Assembly (NCBI GenBank): GCA_016280955.1
Contig: JAEEHV010000040.1
Location: forward strand, 1 to 59,217
Direction of reading: 5' to 3'
DNA: 59,217 bases
Origin: Candidatus Gastranaerophilales bacterium
Lineage (GTDB): Bacteria; Cyanobacteriota; Vampirovibrionia; Gastranaerophilales; Gastranaerophilaceae
Below the pieces are notes generated by a model, which did no database searches, had not been told where the DNA came from, and saw only the letters and a program-made list of their open reading frames with translations. The first letter of the stretch is position 1. Each line of letters opens with the position of its first letter. A program made the position numbers and the translations under genes. This document shows positions 25,740 to 35,022 of the stretch, piece after piece.

Positions 25740-26898
25740 AATTATATCCCTCTATTAGTGTTTCTCCGTTTTCTAAAAAATGTTTCACAAAGCAAGGTTT
25801 AAGATTATCATAAGCCTCTTTTATAGTGCTAAAGTCTGTACCATTGCGACAAAAATTAGCTTTCTGTTTGTTATAACTTAACCCTGTATATCGCTCTATT
25901 CCATAATTATCATTATAAACAGATACGCCCATAGTATCATTCTTTTCATCATTTTGTAACTTCTTGCATTGCTGCTCAAATATATCAAATGGAATATAAA
26001 TCAATTTACTTTCGGAATACTTTATCGGAGAAAATGTTTCCAATTTAATCATTTTTTCATACAATTCAGAATATTTATCTTGATGATTAGATTCTGCTCT
26101 AAAAAAGCGTTTGCTGACGCTTTTAGTTGGGGAGATACGATAATATTTTTCACCGCTATAATATGATGTACATATTTCCGCGAACCAATAATATCTACCC
26201 ATATTCTTATATCTAAAACGATATGTTTTAGGTTTATATGATATATCAGTTTGCCAACTATCATCTAATGGATATTCCCAACCGACATCTTCATATCTTG
26301 GGCTATAAAGTGAACCAACAAACTTTTTTATAAAATAATTTTCTTCCTTTTTATAGTAATCATATCTACCTAAATAAATATATTCTGTATCATCTCTGCT
26401 TTTGTAAGTCACACCAACAACCAATTCACTACCTTTTACAAATAAATTATCTTGTATAGCTTTACTTTGGGTGATAAATTTTTGATAATCAGGTGAATCA
26501 ACAGGAACGAGAATTAAATCTTTTCCAGCAAAGCCATAAACAAATTCGCCCTCTAATCCTTTTCCTTTAATGCTGCTACAACATTCCAAAATCCAAAGAA
26601 GATTATCAATGGTAATCTCAAATTCAAATCCGCGCGGGTCATATATTCTTGAATATGATTGCCTAAAGTTCCAATCACTTTTATAACCGCCAACTTTTTT
26701 GTTTAGAACAAATCCCTCTGTTGGAACATTTTCGTATTCATTATTTGGAATTTTCTTATCTCTCCAATTCTGCCAAGATGTTTCTTTTCTTAATTTGCCA
26801 CGTTCATCATAGTAAATAATGTAAGCTAATTTTCCAGTGTAGGTATCTGTTCTGTTTTGATACCCAACATTGATTTTGCTTGGTATAAATATAGACAT
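25723..26898 (-). CDS. Conserved large-phage protein of unknown function
   Basis: 391 residues beginning MSIFIPSKINVGYQNR. Rich in aromatic and charged residues, with segments YIIYYDERGKLRKETSW, GFVLNKKVGGYKSDWNFRQ and GRYDYYKKEENYFIKKFVG. I have a general memory of this N-terminal pattern in large Firmicute phages, always as hypothetical. No catalytic motif is evident. It lies between nrdG and dut, so a role in early takeover or nucleotide/DNA metabolism is possible. Confidence 0.5.
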   Translation of the reverse strand: MSIFIPSKINVGYQNRTDTYTGKLAYIIYYDERGKLRKETSWQNWRDKKIPNNEYENVPTEGFVLNKKVGGYKSDWNFRQSYSRIYDPRGFEFEITIDNLLWILECCSSIKGKGLEGEFVYGFAGKDLILVPVDSPDYQKFITQSKAIQDNLFVKGSELVVGVTYKSRDDTEYIYLGRYDYYKKEENYFIKKFVGSLYSPRYEDVGWEYPLDDSWQTDISYKPKTYRFRYKNMGRYYWFAEICTSYYSGEKYYRISPTKSVSKRFFRAESNHQDKYSELYEKMIKLETFSPIKYSESKLIYIPFDIFEQQCKKLQNDEKNDTMGVSVYNDNYGIERYTGLSYNKQKANFCRNGTDFSTIKEAYDNLKPCFVKHFLENGETLIEGYNYGYEE

Positions 26899-26916
26899 AT
26901 ATCACCTTTATGTAAA

Positions 26917-27480
26917 TTATAATTCTTGTTTAGGATTATATAGTTGTATTTTTGAATTAGAAAGTGTTGCAGGAACGTGAATTATCCTTTGATTTGTACT
27001 ACCAGCCCAAATAATATGCTCATTATATAAATCTTGATTTTCTAATTGAAATTGACCGTCAACAAGATAATCAATAGATTCAATGATTTTATGCTTGATT
27101 TTAAGTATTTGATTAACTGCCAAATTATCAGATAAAATATTTTTATTGTATAAATCTTCAAAAGAATATCCAGTGTATAACCAAATCTTTTTTGAAGGAT
27201 ATAAATGTTTTAATTCGTTGATAATCTCTAATACTTCTGGTGCATTTTCATCACACAAAGGTTCACCGCCAAGAATAGAAATCCTTTTTATGTAAGGCTT
27301 TCCTGCAATCTCAATGAATGTATCTTTTGCTTTTTTAGTCCATTCCTTGCCACCGCTAAAATCCCAAGTTTCGGGATTAAAGCAGCCACGGCAATGGAAA
27401 TGACAACCTTGAACAAAAAGAGATACACCTAAACCTTCACCGTTTGAAACGTCCATTTCTCTGATTTTTGAATATCTCAT
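26917..27480 (-). CDS. nrdG: Anaerobic ribonucleotide reductase activase (radical SAM)
   Basis: 187 residues. The radical-SAM motif CHFHCRGC (about residues 26-33) binds the 4Fe-4S cluster that cleaves S-adenosylmethionine and makes the glycyl radical on NrdD. ILGGEPL and IWLYTGYSFEDL are the usual following motifs. It lies 13 bp downstream of nrdD on the minus strand, the standard pair. Indicates replication in an anaerobic host. Confidence 0.95.
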   Translation of the reverse strand: MRYSKIREMDVSNGEGLGVSLFVQGCHFHCRGCFNPETWDFSGGKEWTKKAKDTFIEIAGKPYIKRISILGGEPLCDENAPEVLEIINELKHLYPSKKIWLYTGYSFEDLYNKNILSDNLAVNQILKIKHKIIESIDYLVDGQFQLENQDLYNEHIIWAGSTNQRIIHVPATLSNSKIQLYNPKQEL

Positions 27481-27492
27481 TTTCGCTCCTAA

Positions 27493-29730
27493 TTATGTAC
27501 ATTCGTGTGAACCATAAGCGTAAAAACTTACACTATTTTCATCTAAATCTTTATCATCAATATGTAATACACGTTCTTTAATTTCTTGCGTTCTGCCCTG
27601 ATTCCAAAATTGTGAGCCAATGTAGCCACAAGTTCTTCTCGCAACACTCATTTTGTTTTGGTCGTGGTTGCCACATTTCGGACACTCCCAAATCAATTTG
27701 CCTGTTCTTTCATCAGTTACAATTTTAATTTCACCGTCATATCCACACACAGAGCAATAATCGCTTTTGGTGTTTAACTCTGCATACATAATATTCTCAT
27801 AAATAAATTGAATAATTTGAATAACAATAGGAATGTTATGTGTTAGATTTGGAACTTCAACATAGGAGATAGCCCCACCAGGGCTTAACTTCTGAAACTT
27901 GGCTTCAAGAGCAAGTTTATCAAATGCGTTGATTTCCTCAAACACGGGAACGTGGTAAGAGTTTGTAATGTAATTCTTGTCTGTTATACCTTCAATCTCA
28001 CCAAATCTTCTCTTGAGGCATTTTGCAAACTTATATGTTGTGCTTTCGATTGGTGTGCCGTATAAACTATAATCAATATGTTCGGCTTCTTTCCATTCTT
28101 TGCATTTATCATTTAGTTTTTGCATTACCTGTAATCCAAATTCTTCTCCAATACTGTTATCAGTATGGCTATGCCCTGTCATATATTTTACACATTCATA
28201 AAGCCCAGCATAGCCAAGAGAAATAGTTGAATAACCATTATGCAATAAATCGTCAATTTTTTCGCCTTTTTGTAACCTTGAAATCGCTCCGTTTTGCCAC
28301 AAAATCGGGGCTACATCTGACGGTGTTCCTTCTAACCTTTGGTGACGAAGCTGCAATGCTTTGTGGCATAACTCCGTTCTCTGCTCCATCAGTTCCCAAA
28401 ATAAGTCCATATCGCCACCTGAACTTAATGCCACATCTACAAGATTAATAGTAACTACGCCCTGATTAAATCTGCCATAATACTTTGGATTTCCGTCTTT
28501 GTCAACATAAGGTGTTAAGAAAGAGCGACAGCCCATACAACCATAGCAATTACCATTACCATTAGAATCAATTTTGTATTCAAGCATTTTCTTTTCAGAA
28601 ATGTAATCTGGGACTAACCTTTTTGCGGTACATTTAGCAGCAAGTTCAGTAAGATAATAATATTTACTACCCTCGTAAGTATTATCGTTTTCAAGCACAT
28701 AAAGTAATTTAGGAAATGCAGGAGTAACCCAAACACCATCAGGATTTTTTACACCCTCAATGCGTTGCTTTAGCACTTCTTCAATAATGAGTGCGAGGTC
28801 TTTTTTTGTCTGTTCATCCTTTGCTTCATTCAAATACATAAACACAGAAAGGAATGGTGCTTGTCCATTGGTTGTCATCAGTGTTACTACCTGATACTGA
28901 ATTGTCTGAACACCACGATTAATTTCTTTTTTTACCCTTGATTCTACAATCTCATTAATGCGTTGTGCAGAAACAGGAATGCCATCAAGTTCAGCAACAA
29001 CTTCTTTCCTGATTTTTTGTCTGCTAACTTCGACAAATGGAGCAAGATGTGTTAGTGAAATGGTTTGTCCACCATATTGAGAGCTTGCCACTTGTGCAAT
29101 TATTTGTGTTGCAATATTACAAGCTGTTGCAAACGAGTGGGGTTTTTCAATCATAACCTCACTAATTACAGCTCCGTTCTGCAACATATCTTCAAGGTTA
29201 ATTAAACAACAATTATAAAGCGTCCGCTGTGCAAAATAATCTTCATCGTGGAAATGAATAATGCCTTCGTTATCAGCTTGGATAACATCAGGTGGTAACA
29301 AAAACCTTTGAGATATATCTTTACTTAATATTCCCGCCATATAATCTCTTTGTGTTGTAACCAACATAGCATTTTTGTTTGAGTTTTCTTCATTCCAATA
29401 TTCACTTTTACCAAGAAGAAGCTCCATTACGGTATCATCTGTTGAATTTTTAACTTCACGTTGAAATTCACGAACACTTCTATATCCCTCGTATGCTCTT
29501 GCGGTTTGAATTTCACCTTTTTCACAAAGTTTATCAAAAACCATAGCCTCAATGGTGTGTACACTTAAATCATCCACCGAATTTGCAATATCAGTAATCT
29601 CATCGGCAATTTCGTTTGCGATATTTCGTCGCACAATTCCGCTACCTTTTGTCATAGCTTTCATTATAGCTTCATAGATTTTATTTTTATCATAATCTAC
29701 TTCTTCACAATTTCTTTTAATTATTTTCAT
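27493..29730 (-). CDS. nrdD: Anaerobic (class III) ribonucleoside-triphosphate reductase
   Basis: 745 residues. The N-terminal ATP-cone (about 1-90) is the allosteric activity site. The barrel contains the cysteine-rich GNCYGCMGCRSF segment. A C-terminal zinc site CSVCGYDG .. CPKCGNHD is followed by the glycyl-radical loop RRTCGYIGS, with the radical on about G702. It converts NTPs to dNTPs for phage DNA synthesis. The start codon overlaps the stop of the upstream kinase gene (TAATG). Confidence 0.96.
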   Translation of the reverse strand: MKIIKRNCEEVDYDKNKIYEAIMKAMTKGSGIVRRNIANEIADEITDIANSVDDLSVHTIEAMVFDKLCEKGEIQTARAYEGYRSVREFQREVKNSTDDTVMELLLGKSEYWNEENSNKNAMLVTTQRDYMAGILSKDISQRFLLPPDVIQADNEGIIHFHDEDYFAQRTLYNCCLINLEDMLQNGAVISEVMIEKPHSFATACNIATQIIAQVASSQYGGQTISLTHLAPFVEVSRQKIRKEVVAELDGIPVSAQRINEIVESRVKKEINRGVQTIQYQVVTLMTTNGQAPFLSVFMYLNEAKDEQTKKDLALIIEEVLKQRIEGVKNPDGVWVTPAFPKLLYVLENDNTYEGSKYYYLTELAAKCTAKRLVPDYISEKKMLEYKIDSNGNGNCYGCMGCRSFLTPYVDKDGNPKYYGRFNQGVVTINLVDVALSSGGDMDLFWELMEQRTELCHKALQLRHQRLEGTPSDVAPILWQNGAISRLQKGEKIDDLLHNGYSTISLGYAGLYECVKYMTGHSHTDNSIGEEFGLQVMQKLNDKCKEWKEAEHIDYSLYGTPIESTTYKFAKCLKRRFGEIEGITDKNYITNSYHVPVFEEINAFDKLALEAKFQKLSPGGAISYVEVPNLTHNIPIVIQIIQFIYENIMYAELNTKSDYCSVCGYDGEIKIVTDERTGKLIWECPKCGNHDQNKMSVARRTCGYIGSQFWNQGRTQEIKERVLHIDDKDLDENSVSFYAYGSHECT

Positions 29731-30323
29731 TATATTTCTGCCTCTCTATTAAACCAATCTTTTACAAACAAATCTGCCATTTCTTGCAACATTTCTTTTG
29801 TTCCATTATTTTTGATTATGGTATCGTAGTGATAATTAAATACGTTACCGTCAGCCATATTTGATGTGATTTGCGGCACTGAATCACGAGTGATTAAAAT
29901 TGTATGAGCGTTAAATTCATTCTTTGCTCTTTCAATTTCTCTCGGTTCTCTGATGTGTAAAAACATAAAAACAGCGAGTTCATTTTTATTAAACAACGCA
30001 ACCATACGCTTTAAATCTTCAAAAGGCATATCATTATATTCGGTTGTTAGTACTTTTAAGTCAGATAAAAATTTTCTGTCTTTTTCTGTCTTACCACCAT
30101 TCCACCCAGCTTGCGTTGCAATATCTTTTACCTTATCAATGGAAGAATAATTCCAAACTTTATATAATGGCAATATAATTAAATTATCATTATTATATTT
30201 TGGCGGTATTCTATTAATGCTATTTCTAACCATATTAACAAACGTGTCTTTTCCAACACCGCCAGAGCCATTTATAATAAAAATCCGTTTAGGAGCTTTA
30301 ACCGTATTCACCGTATTCATCAT
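29730..30323 (-). CDS. P-loop (deoxy)nucleotide kinase-like protein
   Basis: 197 residues from the ATG at 30323, six bases after GGAGG; upstream in-frame codons lie inside the preceding gene. Walker A IINGSGGVGKDTFV near the N-terminus, a HIREPREIERAKNEFN segment like the LID/substrate arm of nucleoside monophosphate kinases, and TRDSVPQITSNMADG. It probably phosphorylates dNMPs, feeding the pool made by NrdD and Dut. The exact substrate cannot be read from sequence. Confidence 0.65.
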   Translation of the reverse strand: MMNTVNTVKAPKRIFIINGSGGVGKDTFVNMVRNSINRIPPKYNNDNLIILPLYKVWNYSSIDKVKDIATQAGWNGGKTEKDRKFLSDLKVLTTEYNDMPFEDLKRMVALFNKNELAVFMFLHIREPREIERAKNEFNAHTILITRDSVPQITSNMADGNVFNYHYDTIIKNNGTKEMLQEMADLFVKDWFNREAEI

Positions 30324-30636
30324 AATCAACCTCCGAAAAATCCACATCTAAATATTTTGCTTGGGTTTCCAAATCTGAATCAACAAAGAATGAATCAAGA
30401 CATTCCTCATAATCATCTTGTAAGGATTTTGCTTTCTGCTCATTTGTTTTTGAAAGCCATTCTTCATTCATATATTCTCTTGCGCAATTCTCGCAATAAT
30501 CACTATCATCTATGTGATATATAGCGTCCTCGCTTCCGCAAGAATCACATTCACAATAAACTCTTTCCCAATGTGGACACATTTTACCCAAACACGGTAA
30601 TCCACAATCTACACAATCACTTTCACGTCGTAACAT
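30298..30636 (-). CDS. Cysteine-rich zinc-binding protein
   Basis: 112 residues from ATG 30636 (AGAGGATAAAA upstream). CVDCGLPCLGKMC and CECDSCGS .. YCENC give two or three potential zinc sites in the first 60 residues, then an acidic C-terminus (DLETQAKYLDVDFSEVDYDE). Overlaps both neighbours by a few bases, so translationally coupled. Function unknown. Confidence 0.55.
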   Translation of the reverse strand: MLRRESDCVDCGLPCLGKMCPHWERVYCECDSCGSEDAIYHIDDSDYCENCAREYMNEEWLSKTNEQKAKSLQDDYEECLDSFFVDSDLETQAKYLDVDFSEVDYDEYGEYG

Positions 30637-31417
30637 TTTTATCCTCTGTTTCATCAAAAAATAGAAATTCAGGCGCATAAGGAAGCGTTCTTGCCCATCC
30701 TATAAAATACGGCACGTTTGGATTATCCTTACCAGACCACTCATTTAACTTATGATTTCGGCGTTGCCCTTTACTGCACATACCAAGAAGATTCTCGTAT
30801 GTAAAAGTTAAAGTTGCTTTCATTTCGTAACTATCGGGTAGCATTTGTATTAACGCTTTCCAATATTTTTTATTTTGTGTTTCATTAAATTTAATTCGTA
30901 GATATTCTAACGTAGTTAAGGTATTCTCAAATTGCTTTGTAACAATAATTTCAATATCATCTACTGCGTCATGTGCAAAATCATTTTTATCAAATGGTTT
31001 ACTGTGGATTTTGTGCATTGTTGAGCAGCTATTTCTTACCGTTGCAACCTTGTAAGTATCAAATTCTTTCCACCAATAAAGCGGCGCAGTAATATCAACA
31101 CAAACAAAAATTTGCCGCATAAATTTTCTGTGTTCAGAACCAGCGCGAATAAGTTTTTGAGCAAGTTTCATATCTTCATTACCAATACTGACATATTCTG
31201 CATAAGGGTAAGATAAATATGTAATGTAAGAAGGTCTGTTTGGATTTTTGGTAAGATAATATTTGTTTTTATTTTCTGTATCTTGTTCAAATTGCAATAG
31301 TTTAGCTACGTTGCAAATACCAAAAAGACTATCGCTTTTATGCCAACTGTTTAATGGGTTTCGCATACCCCTTAATGCGCCTTCCCAATTCATTGTTCTT
31401 GTGTGTTCAAATTTCAA
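30623..31417 (-). CDS. Diverged ThyX-like protein (possible FAD-dependent thymidylate synthase relative)
   Basis: 264 residues starting at TTG 31417, eight bases after AAAGGAG. The segment AGSEHRKFMRQIFVCVDITA followed by PLYWWKEFDTYKVATVRNSC resembles the layout of the ThyX active-site region, but the canonical RHRxxSxNxxSxRY signature is replaced, so activity is doubtful. Position among nrdD, dut and kinase genes supports a nucleotide-metabolism link. Treat as a structural-homology suggestion only. Confidence 0.4.
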   Translation of the reverse strand: MKFEHTRTMNWEGALRGMRNPLNSWHKSDSLFGICNVAKLLQFEQDTENKNKYYLTKNPNRPSYITYLSYPYAEYVSIGNEDMKLAQKLIRAGSEHRKFMRQIFVCVDITAPLYWWKEFDTYKVATVRNSCSTMHKIHSKPFDKNDFAHDAVDDIEIIVTKQFENTLTTLEYLRIKFNETQNKKYWKALIQMLPDSYEMKATLTFTYENLLGMCSKGQRRNHKLNEWSGKDNPNVPYFIGWARTLPYAPEFLFFDETEDKNVTT

Positions 31418-31434
31418 ATAATATTCTCCTTTGT

Positions 31435-32574
31435 TTAGCTTGCTTTAGCCAAGCAATGACGGTTATTCCATTTTTCAATAGCTTCATTATCTTTATTGGT
31501 TGTTGGATAATTAAACCGTCTTTTTGCTTGTACAATTTGATTATTTACTATTTCTAATGTTACCAAACTTGATTCTGGTTCAAGTTTCTTTCTCATAAAG
31601 ATAATATGACATTCACCGTCAAGAACCTTGTCAATATATGAGGCTACACAGTTGCTTTGAGCCACAGCTTCATCTTTAATATCTTGTATTTTCTTTGGAT
31701 AGATAAAAACATAATCACCGATTTTATCTTCTAATGATAAATCTATTCTTTTCTTAAACAAATCTTCACTAAATGTTTTCTTTAATCGTTTATAATTCCT
31801 TGTCGCAATTTGATGTGTAGTCAAGAAATGCCGTGGGTATTTATCAAATTTATTGCTAATAGCTGACATCATTCTCGCATAATCATCAATTTCACGAATA
31901 ACATCAGACATATCCTCTATAGCTTCAAATGTTTTTAGATAATCAATATAATCAAGGAGTGCATTTGCCGTATAACCGTATCGGTTTATTAAATAGTTAA
32001 ATAAGCCTGCACTTTCCCAACTATAATCGCTAATTTTAATACTTGTTGTCCTTGTTAATACTTTCTCTAAATCATTGGAATTTAATGTTATGTATTCCTT
32101 GTTAAAAGCGAGATTATATGCGTTTGGATTTTCTAAATAGAATTTATAAAGGTCGTTGGTAAGCCTAATACTATAATCACGGCATATTTTTATTAAGCCA
32201 TTAGGTACTTTGTCTATTGTATGACCAAAACGACTTTCTATTTGTTGAATTCCAGCGGAAAAGAATTGCTCAAAATCGCTCCAATGAGAGATTCTACTTA
32301 AAACCGTCCCAATCGCGTAAATCTCACAACCACTATAACTCCGTTGGTTTCTTACGAATTTCAAAAACCGCACATATTTTTCATCATCACATAAGTTTTC
32401 AAGGTCGTAAACAGTAAACCCTGATAGCTGCGAATTAAGGCTTTGAACATATTTACCACTTTTGCCGATAGCTTTCTTTTTAGCGAAATCATACTTAACT
32501 TGCTTACCGTCGCTCAAATCAAATATCAAAAATTGTTTTTCTTTATGTACTCTTACAACATCTGTTTTTGTCAT
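31435..32574 (-). CDS. PcfJ-like protein
   Basis: 379 residues. The C-terminal segment AVAQSNCVASYIDKVLDGEC and IIFMRKKLEPESSLVTLEI matches the PcfJ-like domain known from conjugative plasmid pCF10 and many phages of Firmicutes. A Cys, a short helix and an R-x-K/TLEI core are conserved; function unknown. N-terminal 250 residues are mostly helical. It lies two bases after the preceding small gene. Confidence 0.7.
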   Translation of the reverse strand: MTKTDVVRVHKEKQFLIFDLSDGKQVKYDFAKKKAIGKSGKYVQSLNSQLSGFTVYDLENLCDDEKYVRFLKFVRNQRSYSGCEIYAIGTVLSRISHWSDFEQFFSAGIQQIESRFGHTIDKVPNGLIKICRDYSIRLTNDLYKFYLENPNAYNLAFNKEYITLNSNDLEKVLTRTTSIKISDYSWESAGLFNYLINRYGYTANALLDYIDYLKTFEAIEDMSDVIREIDDYARMMSAISNKFDKYPRHFLTTHQIATRNYKRLKKTFSEDLFKKRIDLSLEDKIGDYVFIYPKKIQDIKDEAVAQSNCVASYIDKVLDGECHIIFMRKKLEPESSLVTLEIVNNQIVQAKRRFNYPTTNKDNEAIEKWNNRHCLAKAS

Positions 32575-32576
32575 TC

Positions 32577-32855
32577 TTACTCCTTAAATTCTTCGCTATG
32601 GGTTGAAACGTATGAGTTATTCGCAAATATTAAATTGCTTTCCTGCGGAATATTTCTTTGTTCATATTGGTCGAAATACGGCTCTGTTCTACTCATTTTA
32701 ATTCTTATCGGTCTATTAACTTTTGACGCTTGCTCCATAAGACCTAAAAATTGATGTTCAATCATTACTCTTGGTGCTTGAATCCTTTGGAGTTGTATTC
32801 TGCCGTTATCATTAACTTCTAATGTTACCTCGTACACTTTAAATTCTTGAAACAT
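32577..32855 (-). CDS. Small hypothetical protein, first gene of a leftward unit
   Basis: 92 residues from ATG 32855 (TGGAGG upstream); a longer reading to 32897 lacks a ribosome site and runs into the repeat-rich leader. Beta-rich (FKVYEVTLEVNDNGRIQLQR), possibly a small DNA- or protein-binding fold. It is the first gene after the promoter at 33033-33061. Confidence 0.5.
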   Translation of the reverse strand: MFQEFKVYEVTLEVNDNGRIQLQRIQAPRVMIEHQFLGLMEQASKVNRPIRIKMSRTEPYFDQYEQRNIPQESNLIFANNSYVSTHSEEFKE

Positions 32856-32875
32856 GAATGCCTCCACAAATGGTA

Positions 32876-32951
32876 AAATATTGTCATTTATCGTCAAAAT
32901 ATAGGTGAAATATTGTCAAATATTGCCATAAATTGACGATAAAACGACAAT
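32876..32951 (-). promoter_or_regulatory. Repeat-rich leader: inverted TTATCGTCAA pair and AAATATTGTCA direct repeats
   Basis: TTATCGTCAA (32888-32897) and its inverse TTGACGATAA (32933-32942) are perfect and 35 bp apart; AAATATTGTCA recurs at 32876-32886 and 32908-32918. All lie in the untranslated leader between promoter and first gene. Likely operator sites or an RNA element controlling the operon. Confidence 0.55.
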
Positions 32952-33007
32952 TTTATTTGCATAGCCTAAATTTAGCTATTTTTGCATAAATCTAAGGCAT
33001 AAATACA

Positions 33008-33021
33008 AAATTCTAATAAGT
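33008..33021 (-). promoter_or_regulatory. Operator-like 14-mer AAATTCTAATAAGT, copy 1
   Basis: Located just downstream of the start of transcription from the 33033-33061 promoter. Identical copies lie at 44158-44171 and 54391-54404; a partial copy is at 53970. It shares the TTAGAA core with the palindromes at the repressor switch. Confidence 0.55.
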
Positions 33022-33032
33022 CCCTACTAATT

Positions 33033-33061
33033 ATTATAACAAGATTTGATGAAAATGTCAA
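33033..33061 (-). promoter_or_regulatory. Consensus sigma-A promoter for the leftward operon
   Basis: On the minus strand a perfect TTGACA (33061-33056), 17-bp spacer, perfect TATAAT (33038-33033). It drives the genes from 32855 leftward, through nrdD/nrdG and dut to the terminator at 23.8 kb. Confidence 0.85.
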
Positions 33062-33087
33062 GAAAAAGTTTAATAAGTTCTTGCAAA

Positions 33088-35022
33088 TTATTTCTTTTTC
33101 TTTTCTTTTCTCGGAGCAGGAAGAATTATATCATAATCTTTAATCCATATTTCTTTTGTGTTTGGAATGTCAACAAAAACACCATTCTCATTCATTCTTC
33201 TCTTTGGTTGATATTCTATTCTATTAAATACCACCACGTCACCAACAATCAATGGTTTATTTCCAAAACTCTTTTTTGTTATCTTACACTCTGTTGTACT
33301 GCCATTTTTTATTGAATAGAAATTAAGTTTTGGCGAATATTTTGTATCAACGCTAACTACTGAAGTAATCCTGTTTGCTGATGTGTTTCTTAATGTAGAA
33401 TATCCAAGATGAATTATTTGTGATTGTACATTTTCATAAATGCTTCTCGGCTTATATTTTATATGATTCTCAATATCTTTTAAGAAACATTTTACGTTTA
33501 CTGTTACAATCTTCGCAGTAATCTTTTTAATGGTCTGTTCACTTAATAAAGCTAATGTGAGTTCTTCAGAATCCAATAACGATTTATTGATTTGTTTTAT
33601 ACTCTTTTCTTTATCATAATAGTGTTCAAAAAACTGTTGTAATTTTAATAGTTTATTAGTATCGCCAAATTCTTCAAAAAATCCCAACTCTATAAGGGCT
33701 TTTATTTTTGATTGCCCGATATTTGTTTTTAGCTTTATATCGTAAAGTAAATCAACAAAAGAATTATATTCATTTTTTCCTAATTCAAATAATTCATCTG
33801 CTACATCTTTACTCATATCCTTAACGCTTTTTATTCCTTTATAAATACTATTATCCTCTTTTGAGATAGAATAAACATCACGAGAATGTCTAAACTTTAT
33901 AGGTTTTAGCGATATTCCAAAATAAGGTAATTCACTAATCAATCTATTTGTTCTCGGCATATCGTCGCTATAATAATTTAACGCAACGGTATAATATTCA
34001 AGTGGATAATGTGATTTCAAATATGCTCCGTAAAGACTATCATAAGCATACGCAAGTGAATGGGAGGCGTTAAAGCTATATCGTGCAGCGTCTTGAACTA
34101 TTTGCCACGTTCCCTCAAATCCTTCTTCAGTTCCTACTTGTTTTTGCCAACCAACATACAATTTCTCTTTTAATTCAGCTAATTCAGCTTCTTTGAATTT
34201 CTTTTTGGAAATCTTTTTTATAATATCGTAGCTACCAGTTTCAGGAATACCGAGCCAAATTAAATATTTCATTATAAGCTCTTGATAAATCATTCTGTGA
34301 TTGCCTTCAATCAGCAATTCATCAAGTTCTTTAACGCCAGTTGTATAAGGTTTTCTGTCAACAAAATCTTGAAGGAGTTTTGCACAGCCAGGACGAATGA
34401 TAGCTACAAAAGCTGACATTTCACCAACACTTTTTGGCTTATATCGTTTTACTAAACCTGTAGCGAAGTCACTATCAGTCTGATTGATTGTTGAGGTCAA
34501 TCCTTGTGCATAAATATCATAAGTTTTATCATCAAGGAGATTATTTAATTCATCAATGGTAGGAATTGGGATATTAGCTAATTTACAAACATCACGAATA
34601 ATAGCCCAGACGGTAACGGTCAGATAGTCGTTTTTCAAATACTTATACTTGTCACAGTTATATCCGTCAAGTAGACAGCAAATTTGACCTTTTTTGGTTC
34701 TAATTAAACCTAATTCTTTTCTAACAGGTTTATTATATAAAAGCATACTACACGGACTTTCTGACACGCTATCAATTACACCGATAAAACGCTTACTTTC
34801 TTCTATTATTGGCTTCCATTTCTTATCTTCTGCATATTCATCAAGGTTACTTGAAATCTTTTCAGCAATATTAGCTTCTATACCGATTCCACGGCAGTAA
34901 GTCTTAAATGCAGAAGCCTTTTGTAATGGTTTCCAAGCCAACATCCAAGCACAGTTTTCTTTCCCAAGTAAATCCTCTGTTGCCTTAATAAACGGTACTC
35001 TGTCTGTTGTATTCAGGTCAAT
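33088..35022 (-). CDS. dnaE: DNA polymerase III alpha subunit, 3' exon
   Basis: Second exon of the interrupted polymerase gene; joined to 36090-37268 it gives a 1037-residue protein. The frame is open upstream of ATG 34944 to the proposed 3' splice site and reads IDLNTTDRVPFIKATEDL. It contains the palm continuation, the conserved YSFNASHSLAYAYDSLYGAY finger-domain motif, tandem HhH-like segments (SKIKALIELGFFEEFG) and a C-terminal OB-type domain. This is the phage's replicative polymerase. The stop at 33088 is followed by the promoter region of the next leftward unit. Confidence 0.9.
   Translation of the reverse strand: MDLNTTDRVPFIKATEDLLGKENCAWMLAWKPLQKASAFKTYCRGIGIEANIAEKISSNLDEYAEDKKWKPIIEESKRFIGVIDSVSESPCSMLLYNKPVRKELGLIRTKKGQICCLLDGYNCDKYKYLKNDYLTVTVWAIIRDVCKLANIPIPTIDELNNLLDDKTYDIYAQGLTSTINQTDSDFATGLVKRYKPKSVGEMSAFVAIIRPGCAKLLQDFVDRKPYTTGVKELDELLIEGNHRMIYQELIMKYLIWLGIPETGSYDIIKKISKKKFKEAELAELKEKLYVGWQKQVGTEEGFEGTWQIVQDAARYSFNASHSLAYAYDSLYGAYLKSHYPLEYYTVALNYYSDDMPRTNRLISELPYFGISLKPIKFRHSRDVYSISKEDNSIYKGIKSVKDMSKDVADELFELGKNEYNSFVDLLYDIKLKTNIGQSKIKALIELGFFEEFGDTNKLLKLQQFFEHYYDKEKSIKQINKSLLDSEELTLALLSEQTIKKITAKIVTVNVKCFLKDIENHIKYKPRSIYENVQSQIIHLGYSTLRNTSANRITSVVSVDTKYSPKLNFYSIKNGSTTECKITKKSFGNKPLIVGDVVVFNRIEYQPKRRMNENGVFVDIPNTKEIWIKDYDIILPAPRKEKKKK

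Noticed and set aside
33062..33078. Fifth operator-like copy (GTTTAATAAGTTC)
   Set aside because: Only about 9 bases match and it lacks the TTAGAA core.
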